The notes beneath the pieces were generated by a model. That model was not told the origin of the DNA, did no database searches, and was given only the letters and a program-made list of their open reading frames with translations. A stretch of 64,000 nucleotides of DNA from the NCBI GenBank assembly GCA_964586145.1, contig CAZPHH010000014.1:4027-68026 (forward strand), written 5' to 3'. Source of the stretch: JAFGJQ01 sp964586145 (GTDB lineage Bacteria > Planctomycetota > Phycisphaerae > UBA1845). Every line of letters begins with the position of its first letter. Position 1 is the first letter of the stretch. Shown here in pieces: positions 32,857 to 42,277 of this stretch. Made by a program: the position numbers and the translations under genes.

Positions 32857-33693
32857 TCAAACCATGCTCGGCTCCGGAACACCCACTTCGCCTATTTTGC
32901 CCCGTTGTCGCTCCAGAAACGTCGGGCCGGGCGCCTCGACCCGGCGCAGCGTCACGATGGACAGCTCCGGCGGGCACAGGAATCGAAACCGAAGCGGCGT
33001 GGACACGCCGAGGCCCGCGCTGACGTTCAGGCAGCGTCCTTGTACCATATGCAGCCCGCGTACCAGCCCCAGGGGGATCTGGTCCTGGGCCCAGAGGCAG
33101 CCCACCAGGGGCAGACGGATCTGCCCCCCGTGCGTATGCCCCGCCAGCACCAACCGCACTCGAGGGTCTCGAATTCGGTACACCGTCGAGGGGTAGTGGG
33201 CCAGCAAGATCGTCAGTTGTTCCGGGGCGATTCCGTCCACGGCCCGGTCCGGCATGCCCGGCCGGCCGCCGGCCTGGTTCACCCCGGCCACCGCCAGCGT
33301 CGACGGGCCCACGCGAATGGTGAGCGCCTCATCGCACAAGAACGTCACCGGAAGCCCCGCCTGGCCGGCAAGGGCCTCCGGGTCGTGATTGCCCAGCACG
33401 GCCAGGCAACGGGACCGTTCCGTCAGAGGCCCAAAAAAGCGGCGGCACAGGTCCGCGGCTTCGTCGACAGTCTGCCCGGCGCATGCGATATCGCCCGTGC
33501 AGACGAGCAGATGGTAGTCCAGTTTCAGAAGGAGCGATTGGGCTTCGAGGGCCGCGCCGTCGAGGGATCGCAGGTGCAGGTCGCTGATGTGCGCGATGCG
33601 CAACCCGTCCGCGTCGCCCGGCAGGCGGGCGATCGGGATGTCGTGAGACCGCAGTTGTACTGGGCCGTTGAACACTGCCGTTTCCCCTCGCAC
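32857..33693 (-). CDS. Metallophosphoesterase, YaeI/calcineurin-like
   Basis: The 278-residue product has all five motifs of the calcineurin-like fold: AHISDLHL (Asp38, His40), CTGDIA (Asp68), VLGNHDP (Asn102, His103), LLAHYPS, and LAGHTHGGQIRLP. This set is typical of the YkuE/YaeI group, some of which hydrolyse phosphodiesters such as UDP-linked or lipid substrates at the membrane. There is no signal peptide, so it is likely cytoplasmic. The GTG start 33693 has GAGGAG upstream; GTG 33675, behind GAGGGG, is also possible. Confidence 0.9.
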   Translation of the reverse strand: MRGETAVFNGPVQLRSHDIPIARLPGDADGLRIAHISDLHLRSLDGAALEAQSLLLKLDYHLLVCTGDIACAGQTVDEAADLCRRFFGPLTERSRCLAVLGNHDPEALAGQAGLPVTFLCDEALTIRVGPSTLAVAGVNQAGGRPGMPDRAVDGIAPEQLTILLAHYPSTVYRIRDPRVRLVLAGHTHGGQIRLPLVGCLWAQDQIPLGLVRGLHMVQGRCLNVSAGLGVSTPLRFRFLCPPELSIVTLRRVEAPGPTFLERQRGKIGEVGVPEPSMV

Positions 33694-33909
33694 GCGGGCC
33701 GCTCCTCGACCCGCAGGGCCGGGGAGTGAATCCTCCCGTGCGTGCCCGAACGAACTGTAGAATACGATCCGGGCTTTCGCAAGGTTGCGGCATGCATCAT
33801 ACGGTATCGGACCGCCACGGCGCCCGGTTCGCGGGTCCGTTCGGCGTACCGGACGAACTGGAGGATGTCGGACGTATGCCCGCCGGCGGTATCGGACGAG
33901 CGCGCGTCT

Positions 33910-34854
33910 TCACACGCCCTCGTACAGAGGAGTGGAGAGGTAGCGTTCACCGGCGCTCGCGAGGATCACCACTATGGTCTTGCCCTTGTTTTCGGGGCTA
34001 TGGGCCACGGTGTTGGCGGCGCACAGGGCGGCCCCGGACGAGATGCCGCACAGAATGCCCTCTTCCAGCGCCGCCCGCCGGGCCCAGGCGTAGGCGTCCG
34101 GCGTGTCCACGCGGACCACGTCGTCAATCACGTTGAGGTTGAGGACCTCCGGGATGAATCCGGCGCCGATCCCCTGGATGCCGTGCTTGCCGGGCTGCGG
34201 CGCCTTGCCCTCTCGGACCTGACTGATAACCGGTGACGTGGCCGGCTCCACGGCATAGCACCGGAACGCCGGTTTTCGGTCCTTCAGCACTTCGCCTGCG
34301 CCGGTAATCGTTCCTCCGGTGCCCACGCCCGCCACCAGCACGTCCGCCTTGCCTTCCGTGTCCGCCCAGATTTCCTCGGCCGTCGTCCGGCGATGGACTT
34401 CCGCGTTGGCGGGGTTGCTGAACTGCTGTGGAACGTAGGCGTTCGGCGTTTCGGCCGCCAGCTTGGTGGCCATCGCAATGGCCCCCTTCATCCCCTGGTC
34501 ACCGGAGGTCAGCACGAGCTGGGCGCCCAGCGCCCGCAGCAGGGTGCGCCGTTCCACGGACATGGTCTCGGGCATGGTCAGGGTAAGCTTGTACCCCTTG
34601 GCCGCACAGACGAAGGCGAGGGCGATGCCCGTGTTGCCCGATGTCGGTTCGATGATGGCGGACTTCTTGTTGATGCGCCCTTCCGCTTCCGCCGCCTCGA
34701 TCATGGCCGCCCCGATGCGGTCCTTCACGCTGGACAGCGGATTGAAGAACTCGAGCTTGGCATACACGGCGGCCGGGGCCTCGATGATCCGATTGATGCG
34801 GACCAGCGGGGTCCGCCCGATCGTGCGCAATACGTTGTCGAACATTCCACCCAT
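33910..34854 (-). CDS. cysK: Cysteine synthase A
   Basis: ATG 34854 with GGAG 7 nt upstream gives 314 residues. The PLP-binding Lys44 is in NPLSSVKDRIG; the substrate loop PTSGNTGIALA, the PLP-phosphate loop GVGTGGTITG and the C-terminal GISSGAAL follow in the order seen in O-acetylserine sulfhydrylases. It makes cysteine from O-acetylserine and sulfide. The MSVERR motif also fits CysK. No cysE is adjacent. The longer frame to 35055 is rejected because family members begin near this point. Confidence 0.94.
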   Translation of the reverse strand: MGGMFDNVLRTIGRTPLVRINRIIEAPAAVYAKLEFFNPLSSVKDRIGAAMIEAAEAEGRINKKSAIIEPTSGNTGIALAFVCAAKGYKLTLTMPETMSVERRTLLRALGAQLVLTSGDQGMKGAIAMATKLAAETPNAYVPQQFSNPANAEVHRRTTAEEIWADTEGKADVLVAGVGTGGTITGAGEVLKDRKPAFRCYAVEPATSPVISQVREGKAPQPGKHGIQGIGAGFIPEVLNLNVIDDVVRVDTPDAYAWARRAALEEGILCGISSGAALCAANTVAHSPENKGKTIVVILASAGERYLSTPLYEGV

Positions 34855-35097
34855 GGTGTCGCTCCCGGAATTGGCATCGGCCCGTACGAAATCCCGCAGC
34901 GGCGGTACGATAGGCAGCTCCGCCTTCACTGTCAATGAATGCGTGGTCGTGCCGCCCCGGCCCGTGGCACCGACAGAGGTGTCGGGTACAATGCGCGCCG
35001 CAACGCCCGGCGCCGCATCGGAAGCGGGCGCGGCGGCGTGCCCGGCCGTATTCACGGAGCGTGTGGCGAAGACAAGACAGGAAAGGAACCGGTATCC

Positions 35098-35259
35098 ATG
35101 AAATCACGTTTTGCCCGATTGGCAGTGATGCTGTTGGCCTTTCACCTGGCGGCCAACGCCGTGCTGGCGTTTTCGGTCGGGCCGTTCAGCTTCGGCTTCT
35201 TCAACCCCGCGTTGACGAGTTGGTTTCTCTGGCCGTTCGGGCTGGTCGGCTGCAACTGA
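35098..35259 (+). CDS. Small secreted or membrane peptide of unknown function
   Basis: A 53-codon gene with a good ribosome site (GGAAAGGAA) before ATG 35098. It has a signal-like or membrane N-terminus (residues 6-25, ARLAVMLLAFHLAANAVLAF) and a short hydrophobic, aromatic tail (VGPFSFGFFNPALTSWFLWP) ending GCN. The tail is rich in Phe and Trp and may be membrane-embedded after cleavage. No family is recognised. It is divergent from cysK and convergent with pyrH. Confidence 0.6.
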   Translation: MKSRFARLAVMLLAFHLAANAVLAFSVGPFSFGFFNPALTSWFLWPFGLVGCN

Positions 35260-35322
35260 CCCCGCCGGCCGCGGGTACGGGGCGTCGGCAGGTCGGGCGC
35301 TTGTGACGAGCCGGGGCCGGGT

Positions 35323-36051
35323 TCAGGCCGGGCCGGCATCGATGAGAGTGCCGATCGGCTCGCCGAGCACGGCCCGGCGCATGTTGCCGGGCACGTTGAG
35401 ATTGAACACGATCAGCGGGACGTGGTTCCGCTGGCACATGTCGACGGCGCTGACATCCATGACCTTCAGGCGCCGGTCGATCACCTCGTTGTAGGTCAGG
35501 TGGGTGAACCGTTTGGCGGAAGGGTCCTGCAGGGGGTCGGAGTCGTACACGCCGTCTACCTTGGTGGCCTTGAGGACGATCTCCGCGCCGACCTCCGTCG
35601 CCCGCAGGGCGGCGCACGTGTCGGTCGTGACGAACGGATTGCCCGTCCCGCCGGCAAAGATCACGACGCGGCCCTTCTCCAGGTGCCGAATGGCCCGACG
35701 GCGGATGAACTTCTCGCAGACGCGATCAACGGCCACGGCGCTTTGCACGCGAGTGTCGATGCCGATGCCCTCCAGGGTGTCCTGGATGGCCAGCGCGTTG
35801 ATGACCGTGCCGAGCATGCCCATGTAGTGGCCGGTGACTTCCACGATGTGCGTGTCGCGGGCCAGTTCCGCACCGCGCACGATGTTCCCGCCGCCGACCA
35901 CCAGGCAGAGCTGCACGCCCAGCTCGGCCACCTGTTGGATCTCGGCCGCGACCTTCTGCAGGGCGGGTCCGTCGACTCCCTTGCCGCCCTTCTCGCACAG
36001 CCCCTCGCCGCTGACCTTCAGCAGCACCCGGTTGTACTTCGGCTTGGCCAT
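35323..36051 (-). CDS. pyrH: UMP kinase
   Basis: The 242-residue product shows the bacterial PyrH fold of the amino acid kinase family: RVLLKVSGEGL, VVGGGNIVRG, TGHYMGMLGTVINALA, VIFAGGTGNPFVTTDT, ATKVDGVYDSDP, and the C-terminal VFNLNVPGN. It phosphorylates UMP to UDP in pyrimidine nucleotide synthesis, usually as a hexamer regulated by GTP and UTP. It is the third gene of the conserved rpsB-tsf-pyrH order; frr, often next, is absent and a small unrelated gene lies convergent instead. A terminator separates it from tsf. Confidence 0.96.
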   Translation of the reverse strand: MAKPKYNRVLLKVSGEGLCEKGGKGVDGPALQKVAAEIQQVAELGVQLCLVVGGGNIVRGAELARDTHIVEVTGHYMGMLGTVINALAIQDTLEGIGIDTRVQSAVAVDRVCEKFIRRRAIRHLEKGRVVIFAGGTGNPFVTTDTCAALRATEVGAEIVLKATKVDGVYDSDPLQDPSAKRFTHLTYNEVIDRRLKVMDVSAVDMCQRNHVPLIVFNLNVPGNMRRAVLGEPIGTLIDAGPA

Positions 36052-36106
36052 GATCGCGCTACCCCGCCCCCGCTGAAACGGCGCACGGCCCTCTCCGCGC
36101 GGGGCG

Positions 36107-36129
36107 AAAAAAAGGGGCCTTTCGGCCCC
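36107..36129 (-). terminator. Intrinsic terminator between tsf and pyrH
   Basis: Minus strand: GGGGCC-GAAA-GGCCCC followed by seven Ts, a classic GNRA-loop terminator just after the tsf stop. It suggests partial termination, lowering pyrH expression relative to the ribosomal genes. Confidence 0.85.
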
Positions 36130-36146
36130 GGGAACACATGGCGGCG

Positions 36147-36995
36147 TTATCCGCCGATACTCAGGTACGCCACGTCCTGAACGGCCTTCACGCCCGCCCC
36201 CTTCAGCACGTCGCCCACCTTCTTCTTCTCGTAGTCGGGCTTGACGTGCTCCTGATCCATCAGGGCGTTCTCCGCGCAGAACGCATTCACCTTGCCCTGG
36301 ACGATCTTGTCGATGATCTGGGCCGGCTTGCCCTCCGACTCCGCCACCTCGCGGGCGGTGCGACGGACGATCTCCAGCCGATCGGCGGGAATCTGGTCGC
36401 GGGTGACCGCCAGCGGCTGGGCGAAGGTCACATGGTGGCACAGATCCACCGCCACCGCCTCGTCGGACGGCGCGGCATCCAGCGCGATCAGCACGCCCTT
36501 CTTGCCGTCATGATGCACGTACCCGCAGAGGTACCCGCCGGCCACCTTGCGGCAGGCTGTCAGCTTCATGTTCTCCCGGATCTTGCCGTACACCTCGGTG
36601 AGCAGGTCCTCCAGGGTGCGGCCCGGCGCGGTGACCGCGGCGGCCTTCAGAACGGCCTGCGGGTCCGGCGCCTGGTCGGCCTGTGCGGCGACCGTCCGGG
36701 CGATCGCGTCGGCCAGCGCGAGGAACTCCGCGTTCTTGGCCACCGGGGCCGTCTCGCAGCGCAGGTCGATGATGGCGCCCGTTTTCCGGGCGTCGTCTAT
36801 GTATACGTGAATGCGGCCTTCGCCCGTTTGTCGATCCGCCCGTTCCTCCATCTTGCCCTTGTGCTTCTTGCGAAGCCACTCGATGGCGGCGGCCTCATCG
36901 CCGTTGCACTCGGTGAGGGCCTGCTTGCATTCCATCATGGGCAGGTCCGTTCGGTCTCGCAGGGCGCGAACCTGCGCCGCAGAAATCGTTGCCAT
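36147..36995 (-). CDS. tsf: Elongation factor Ts
   Basis: The 282-residue product begins with the UBA-like N-terminal module (AAQVRALRDRTDLPMMECKQAL, cf. LR-x-x-TGAGMMDCKKAL) and continues with the core subdomains, including EGRIHVYIDDARKTGAIIDL and AVDLCHHVTFAQPL, then a C-terminal module. It exchanges GDP for GTP on EF-Tu. The T-GAG loop of the family is replaced by T-DLP, a small deviation in an otherwise conserved motif. It is 171 bp downstream of rpsB and followed by a strong terminator before pyrH. Confidence 0.96.
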   Translation of the reverse strand: MATISAAQVRALRDRTDLPMMECKQALTECNGDEAAAIEWLRKKHKGKMEERADRQTGEGRIHVYIDDARKTGAIIDLRCETAPVAKNAEFLALADAIARTVAAQADQAPDPQAVLKAAAVTAPGRTLEDLLTEVYGKIRENMKLTACRKVAGGYLCGYVHHDGKKGVLIALDAAPSDEAVAVDLCHHVTFAQPLAVTRDQIPADRLEIVRRTAREVAESEGKPAQIIDKIVQGKVNAFCAENALMDQEHVKPDYEKKKVGDVLKGAGVKAVQDVAYLSIGG

Positions 36996-37166
36996 TCGCT
37001 CAATCCTCCAGACCGTCGGGCGGCCACACCGTCGGGCCGCCAGACTCGTTCCATGTCCACCGCCCGGTTCCTGCCCGGCCGGGGATCCACCACCTGGTTT
37101 CCACTCTCGGATGAGTCCACCCGCTGGACGGGCAGTATCGCCCCCGCGTACGGATTCCTGAGGAAC

Positions 37167-38042
37167 CTACGCGGGCGGCGCCGCGTCGCCCGACTCGGTC
37201 GAACCGGTCGGCGCCGCAGGGGGTTCCGGCCGATCGGGTGGAGTCGGATCGGCGGCCACGCCGGCCGGCTCCGGTTCCGTCTCGGTCCGCGTCGGCGCGG
37301 TCCGTCGGGCACGCCGGCGTCTGGCCGCGTCCGGTCCCTCTTCGTGGGAGGCGTCCGCGCGACCGCGCTTCCCGCTTTCGACGGCCGCGGCCATGTGCCT
37401 CAGCACGACCTCGATCGACCGCATGGAATCGTCATTCCCCGGAATCGGGATGTCCGCGAAATCCGGGTCTGAATCCGTGTCGATCAGACAGATTGTCGGG
37501 ATTCCCAGCTTCTTGGCCTCCTTGACCGCGATGTGCTCGCGGTGAACGTCAATGACCACCAGCGCCTTGGGCAGGCGGGTCATGTTCCGGATGCCATCCA
37601 GGTTGCGCTTGATCTTGCGACGCTCGCGATTGTCCCGGGCAATCCGCTTCTTGCTGTATTGAAGAAGCGTGCCGTCCGCCTCTTCCCGCTCCAGCAGCTC
37701 CAGGCGGGCCAGACGCGACCGGATCGTCTCGAAATTGGTCAGCGTCCCGCCCAGCCATCGCTCGGCCACATAGGGCATGCCCGCATGCCGCGCATACGAT
37801 TCCACCGCATGGCGAGCCTGCCGCTTCGTTCCGACAAACAACACGTCCCCATTTTCAGCCACGGTGCGCGCGATATACTTCTTGGCCCGAATCAGGCCCT
37901 TGACCGTCTCGCGGATGTCGATCACGTGGATCATGTTCCGCTTGCCGAAAATGTACGGCGACATCTTCGGGTTCCAACGGCTCACGCGGTGGCCGAAATG
38001 GATTCCAGAGTCAACCAGTTCCCGTACCAACTCCGACGCCAA
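37167..38042 (-). CDS. rpsB: 30S ribosomal protein S2 with long disordered C-terminal tail
   Basis: The start is TTG 38042, 6 nt after GGAGG; no in-frame ATG lies near the conserved N-terminus (ELVDSGIHFGHRVSRWNPKM). The 291-residue product contains the S2 signatures IHVIDIRETV, LFVGTKRQA, ERWLGGTLTNF, and ALVVIDVHREHIAVKEAKKLGIP. From about residue 225 it carries a 67-residue Arg/Glu/Pro/Ala-rich tail not found in most S2 proteins. S2 is among the last proteins to join the 30S subunit. It leads the rpsB-tsf-pyrH operon with a candidate promoter at 38121-38149. Confidence 0.95.
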   Translation of the reverse strand: MASELVRELVDSGIHFGHRVSRWNPKMSPYIFGKRNMIHVIDIRETVKGLIRAKKYIARTVAENGDVLFVGTKRQARHAVESYARHAGMPYVAERWLGGTLTNFETIRSRLARLELLEREEADGTLLQYSKKRIARDNRERRKIKRNLDGIRNMTRLPKALVVIDVHREHIAVKEAKKLGIPTICLIDTDSDPDFADIPIPGNDDSMRSIEVVLRHMAAAVESGKRGRADASHEEGPDAARRRRARRTAPTRTETEPEPAGVAADPTPPDRPEPPAAPTGSTESGDAAPPA

Positions 38043-38120
38043 ACAACACCTCCTCTGATAAGCCTCATTCCCGTACCACACGGAGGGACACGTTTTCGAT
38101 CCCGGAAAGGACCCGTGAAC

Positions 38121-38149
38121 CCCATATTGGTAACAGAATCGGCGGTCAA
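38121..38149 (-). promoter_or_regulatory. Candidate promoter of the rpsB operon
   Basis: Minus strand: -35 TTGACC (38149-38144), 17-nt spacer, -10 TATGGG (38126-38121), leaving a leader of about 70 nt before TTG 38042. Confidence 0.5.
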
Positions 38150-38273
38150 ATCAAGGGGGAAACGCACGCACCCGCCCGGAAGCCAGGCGGACGGCGCCTG
38201 CGTTGATTCGCGCGGGCTCGCACGCTAAAGTCCCGGCGCTGCCGTCAATTACGTGAACCAGGCGGAGTCCGGG

Positions 38274-39455
38274 ATGACACGACCCACCCCATCTCACCTC
38301 CCTGAGTCGCTCATATTCATCAGTGCGGCCGAGCCCAGCGCCGACCTGCATGGGGCGTCCCTCATCCGGACCGTCCGCCGCATCCGCCCCAACGTGCGGT
38401 TCGCCGGCGTGGCCGGACCCGCCATGCGGGGCGAGGGCTGCTGGACCATTTACGACATGTGCCATCGGTCTGCCATGCTGGCAGCGGCGATCGGGGCGAT
38501 CGGGGCCGCCCGGCGAATGTGGGCCACCTCCCAGGCCCACCTCGCCGAGTATCCCTTCCAGGCTGCCGTCCTGATCGACTCGCCGGCCCTCCACCTGCCC
38601 CTCGCGAAACGGGCAAAAAAGCTGGGCGTCCCCGTCTTCTATTACATCGCCCCCCAGGTGTGGGCCTGGGGACAGTACCGCGTCCCGCGTATCCGACGCC
38701 GGGTGGACCGAATGGCCGTCATTCTCCCGTTCGAGCAGGAGTACTTCCGGAAACGGGGAATTGACGCCACCTTCGTCGGCCACCCCCTCTTCGAGGTCCT
38801 GCTCGATCGGAAGCTGGACGAGGAGCGGGTCCGCGAGGTCCGCGGCCGCGGGTCGCCCGTGGTTGCCCTGCTGCCGGGCTCACGCCGGCACGTCGTGGAG
38901 GAGGTGCTCCCCGGTCAGCTTGAGGTGGCGGCGGCCATCGCCCGGCAATACCCCAACGCCACGTTTCCGGTCTCCGTGGCCAACCCTGCGGCACGACAGG
39001 CTGTCGAGCCCCTGGTGGACCGGGCGGGCCTTGCCACCGCTTTGCACGACGGGGAAAACGGGGAAATCCTCTCCGCGGCGGACCTGGTCCTGGCCGCCTC
39101 GGGGACGGCCACCCTGGAGGTGGCTTTTTACCATAAACCCATGATTATCATGTACAACGGATCGCGGTGGGGGTACCACCTGGTGGGTCGGTGGCTGATC
39201 CGGACGCGACATCTGTCCTTGGTGAACATACTCGCGGGGCGGGAGATCGTGCCCGAGTTCATGCCCTACTACACGTCCACGGCTCCGATCGCGGACGAGG
39301 CCCTTCGGATACTGGCAACGCCGGAACTGTCCACGCGCATGGAGGTCGACCTGTCTGACATGGTGGGGCCGTTGCTCAAGCCCGGCGCGTCTGAAAACGC
39401 AGCCCGGCTGCTGCTGGACCTGATCGACCGGCGACCGTCCCGACCCACGAATTGA
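38274..39455 (+). CDS. lpxB: Lipid-A-disaccharide synthase
   Basis: ATG 38274 with GGAG 6 nt upstream (a GTG at 38253 is an alternative) gives 393 residues. It has the LpxB/GT19 order: SAAEPSADLHGASLI, FAGVAGPAM, FYYIAPQVWAWGQYR, VDRMAVILPFEQEYF, FVGHPLFE, VVALLPGSRRHVVEE, and LVLAASGTATLEVAF. It joins UDP-diacylglucosamine and lipid X to give the lipid A disaccharide at the inner membrane. Its presence supports a lipopolysaccharide-type outer membrane. It is convergent with the tRNA-binding protein gene (9 bp apart). Confidence 0.94.
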   Translation: MTRPTPSHLPESLIFISAAEPSADLHGASLIRTVRRIRPNVRFAGVAGPAMRGEGCWTIYDMCHRSAMLAAAIGAIGAARRMWATSQAHLAEYPFQAAVLIDSPALHLPLAKRAKKLGVPVFYYIAPQVWAWGQYRVPRIRRRVDRMAVILPFEQEYFRKRGIDATFVGHPLFEVLLDRKLDEERVREVRGRGSPVVALLPGSRRHVVEEVLPGQLEVAAAIARQYPNATFPVSVANPAARQAVEPLVDRAGLATALHDGENGEILSAADLVLAASGTATLEVAFYHKPMIIMYNGSRWGYHLVGRWLIRTRHLSLVNILAGREIVPEFMPYYTSTAPIADEALRILATPELSTRMEVDLSDMVGPLLKPGASENAARLLLDLIDRRPSRPTN

Positions 39456-39464
39456 AGGGGCCGA

Positions 39465-39809
39465 TCAGGCCACGCCGCTGCCGGGAGGGATTTCCCGGTC
39501 CGTCGTCAGCACGACGATGTCCGAATCACCCGGCGTGCAGGCGGCCAGGAGCATGCCCTGGCTCTCGTAGCCGCGCATCTTCCGGGGGGCCAGATTGGCC
39601 ACCACAATGATGTTCTTGCCGACCAGATCCTCCGGGCGGTAGTGCTTCTTGATCCCCGCCACGATCTGCCGTTCCTCGGTGCCCATATCCACCTTGAGAA
39701 TCAGCAGTTTATCTGCGTCGGGGTGCTCGCTCGCCTCCAGAATGCGGGCGACGCGCAGCTTGACTTTGAGGAACTCGTCGAACGTAATCACTTCGGGTTG
39801 ACCAGACAT
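39465..39809 (-). CDS. tRNA-binding (OB-fold) protein, MetRS C-terminal-like
   Basis: The 114-residue product is a single EMAP/tRNA-binding OB fold: VITFDEFLKVKLRVARILEA, HPDADKLLILKVDMG, RQIVAGIKKHY, and NIIVVANLAPRKMRGYESQGM. This is the domain found at the C-terminus of many methionyl-tRNA synthetases or as a free dimer (MetRS beta, CsaA/Trbp111 type) that improves tRNA binding. No metG is adjacent. A GGGAG lies upstream of ATG 39809; the longer frame to 39956 is rejected. Confidence 0.92.
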   Translation of the reverse strand: MSGQPEVITFDEFLKVKLRVARILEASEHPDADKLLILKVDMGTEERQIVAGIKKHYRPEDLVGKNIIVVANLAPRKMRGYESQGMLLAACTPGDSDIVVLTTDREIPPGSGVA

Positions 39810-40046
39810 GTTCGGCTTTCTCCCTGTGTTCTGAGAGATCGGCCAGTCTAGTCGAGGCGGGTTCGAGTTGCAACGGTGCAAAGGGGGCCTCCCGCCCCTG
39901 ATCCGAACCCTCGCACGGCGATCTCCATTGACATGTGGAACCGAATCGATGCTCATGTGTCCAAGAGGTGGGGGATTCCGTAGGGAGGATCACGCGGTGG
40001 ATGGGGCGTGAAGGGTCGGTCCGAACCAGTGCAGGAGGTCAATACC

Positions 40047-42107
40047 ATGCGACGAACGGTCAGCCAGGTGATGCTGGTCAGTCTGATTCTTGGCACGGGC
40101 GTGTACGGCCAGGAGGTGCCGCTCAAGCGTGTAATGATTTTTTCCAGCGGCGTGGCGTTCTACGAACGGGCTGGGCACGTCGACGGCACCGCAACCATGG
40201 AACTGCCGTTCAAGACTGCCCAGATTAACGACATTCTGAAGTCGTTGGTACTCCAGGACATGGGAGGCGGGAAGATCCGCCCGGTGGTCTATGCGCCGAA
40301 GGATCCGATCGAGAAGACCCTGCGGTCGTTCGGGATCGACCTGACGCAGGACCGCACGCTCGGCGAGTTCCTCGGTGACCTGCGGGGCACGCCGGTGGAG
40401 ATCACCGTCCGTGGCGACTCCAAGCCGATCGAGGGCAGCATCCTGAGCGTCGAGCGGCAGGTCGTGATCACGGACAACAAAGAGGTTCCGCACGACGTGC
40501 TGAACGTGGTGTGCGTGGAGGGCATCCGCGCGTTCCGGCTCAACGAGCTCTCCGGCGTCCGCTTGGCCGATCCGAAGCTGAACGCGGAGCTGTTCAAGGC
40601 GCTGGGTGTGCTGGCCGGTTCGCACGATGCCGACAAGAAGCCGGTGATCCTGGAGTTCGCCGGGGAGGGCAAGCGGGAAGTCCGCGTGTCGTACATCCTG
40701 GAGGCCCCGATCTGGAAGACGAGCTACCGGCTGGTGCTGGACGGCGAGAAACCGTTCCTGCAGGGCTGGGCAACCGTGGACAACACCACGGACGAGGACT
40801 GGGTGGGTGTCGATCTCACGCTGGTGTCCGGCCGGCCGATCTCGTTCATTCAGGACCTGTACCAGCCGCTGTACATTCCGCGGCCGATGGTGCAGCCGGA
40901 GATCTACGCATCGCTGGGGCCGCAGCGCTACGACGGGGCAATGTTTGAAGAAGACCGCGTGCTCGCGGACGCAGCGGAGACGGTGGAGCGTGAGATGCCG
41001 AGACGGGCGAAGGCAATGCGAATGGCTGCGCCAACGGATCGCGGAGCAGAATTCGACGCCGCTCCTCCTCCCTCCGCGCCGGCTTCCGTCGCGGGAATCG
41101 GCTATGCCACGCTGGAGTCGTCCGTGGAATCCGTCGCCGCCGCCGCGGAGGCCGGCGAGATGTTCACGTACGCCATCCAGATGCCCGTGACCCTGCCGCG
41201 ACAGAGGTCGGCCATGATGCCGATCGTGAACCAGTCTGTCGCGGGCGAGAAGTTCTCAATCTACTCGCAGGGCGTGCATGCAAAGCACCCGCTGAACGGC
41301 CTGCGGCTGGAGAACACGACCGGGCTGAACCTGATGCAGGGGCCCATCACGGTGTTTGAGGACGGGACCTACGCGGGCGACGCCCAGTTGCCCGACGTGA
41401 CGCCCGGCGAAAAGCGGCTGATCTCGTATTCGCTGGACCTGAAGCGGGAGGTGGAGCGCATTTCAAAGGCAGAGCCGGAAGTGCTGACCTCCGTCCGCAT
41501 TGCCAAGGGTACGCTGATCGCCACGCGGGAGTACGTCGAGGAATACACGTTCAACGTGAAGAACAAGGACGATGCGGCCCGGGCCGTACTGGTCGAGCAT
41601 CCCTTCCGGTCCGACTGGACGCTGGTGACGCCGAAGGACCCGTTCGAGCGGACGCCGCAAGTATACCGCTTCCAGGTGGACGCCAAGCCGAACGAGACCA
41701 CGAGCCTGACCGTTCGCGAGGAGCGGCAGGGTGACCAGTACTTGGCGCTGAGCAGCAGCGGGCTGGACACGATTGAGTTCTACATCCGGGCGAAAGTGGT
41801 CAGCCCGAAGGTGCGCGAGGCGCTGGGGAAAGTCGCTCAGATGCGAAACGAGCTGGGCAACACGCAGGCCCGCAGGAACCAGCAGACGCAGCGCGTGGCG
41901 CAGATCACCGCGGACCAGGGCCGCGTTCGCGAAAACCTCAAGACGGTGCGCGAGGGCACGGAGCTGCACGAGCGGTACCTCAAGAAACTCACCGAGCAGG
42001 AAAACGAGCTGGACGAGGCGAATCGCCTGATCGCGCAGTACACCCAGCAGGAACAGCAGCAAAAGGAAGCCCTCGACCAGTACCTGCTCAACCTGAGTAT
42101 TGAGTAG
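40047..42107 (+). CDS. Secreted DUF4139-domain protein
   Basis: ATG 40047 lies 8 nt after GGAGG. The 686-residue product has a signal peptide (residues 1-22, ending GVYG-Q) and a DUF4139-type architecture, including VSYILEAPIWKTSYRLVLDG near residue 225 and WATVDNTTDEDWVGVDLTLVSGRP. A Pro/Ala-rich stretch and a second beta region (EVERISKAEPEVLTSVRIAKG, ETTSLTVREERQGDQYLALS) follow. A coiled coil of about 100 residues closes the protein (LGNTQARRNQQTQRVAQITA, LTEQENELDEANRLIAQYT). The family includes mucoidy-inhibitor-A-like proteins; function is uncertain. It is probably periplasmic. It is followed by a nested palindrome and a separate FG-GAP lipoprotein gene. Confidence 0.82.
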   Translation: MRRTVSQVMLVSLILGTGVYGQEVPLKRVMIFSSGVAFYERAGHVDGTATMELPFKTAQINDILKSLVLQDMGGGKIRPVVYAPKDPIEKTLRSFGIDLTQDRTLGEFLGDLRGTPVEITVRGDSKPIEGSILSVERQVVITDNKEVPHDVLNVVCVEGIRAFRLNELSGVRLADPKLNAELFKALGVLAGSHDADKKPVILEFAGEGKREVRVSYILEAPIWKTSYRLVLDGEKPFLQGWATVDNTTDEDWVGVDLTLVSGRPISFIQDLYQPLYIPRPMVQPEIYASLGPQRYDGAMFEEDRVLADAAETVEREMPRRAKAMRMAAPTDRGAEFDAAPPPSAPASVAGIGYATLESSVESVAAAAEAGEMFTYAIQMPVTLPRQRSAMMPIVNQSVAGEKFSIYSQGVHAKHPLNGLRLENTTGLNLMQGPITVFEDGTYAGDAQLPDVTPGEKRLISYSLDLKREVERISKAEPEVLTSVRIAKGTLIATREYVEEYTFNVKNKDDAARAVLVEHPFRSDWTLVTPKDPFERTPQVYRFQVDAKPNETTSLTVREERQGDQYLALSSSGLDTIEFYIRAKVVSPKVREALGKVAQMRNELGNTQARRNQQTQRVAQITADQGRVRENLKTVREGTELHERYLKKLTEQENELDEANRLIAQYTQQEQQQKEALDQYLLNLSIE

Positions 42108-42277
42108 GAGGCGCGCCAAGCCGGGCCGACCGGCGGACCCGGGCTTCCGGGTGTGGCACGCGCGATCGAGTGACCCCCGCACCTCATTTGGTCGGAGGTG
42201 CGAGTGACCGTAACACATTGTTGGAATGAAAGTTGCGCGCAAAGACGAGCAGCCGCTAGGACAATCAGCCACCCAAC

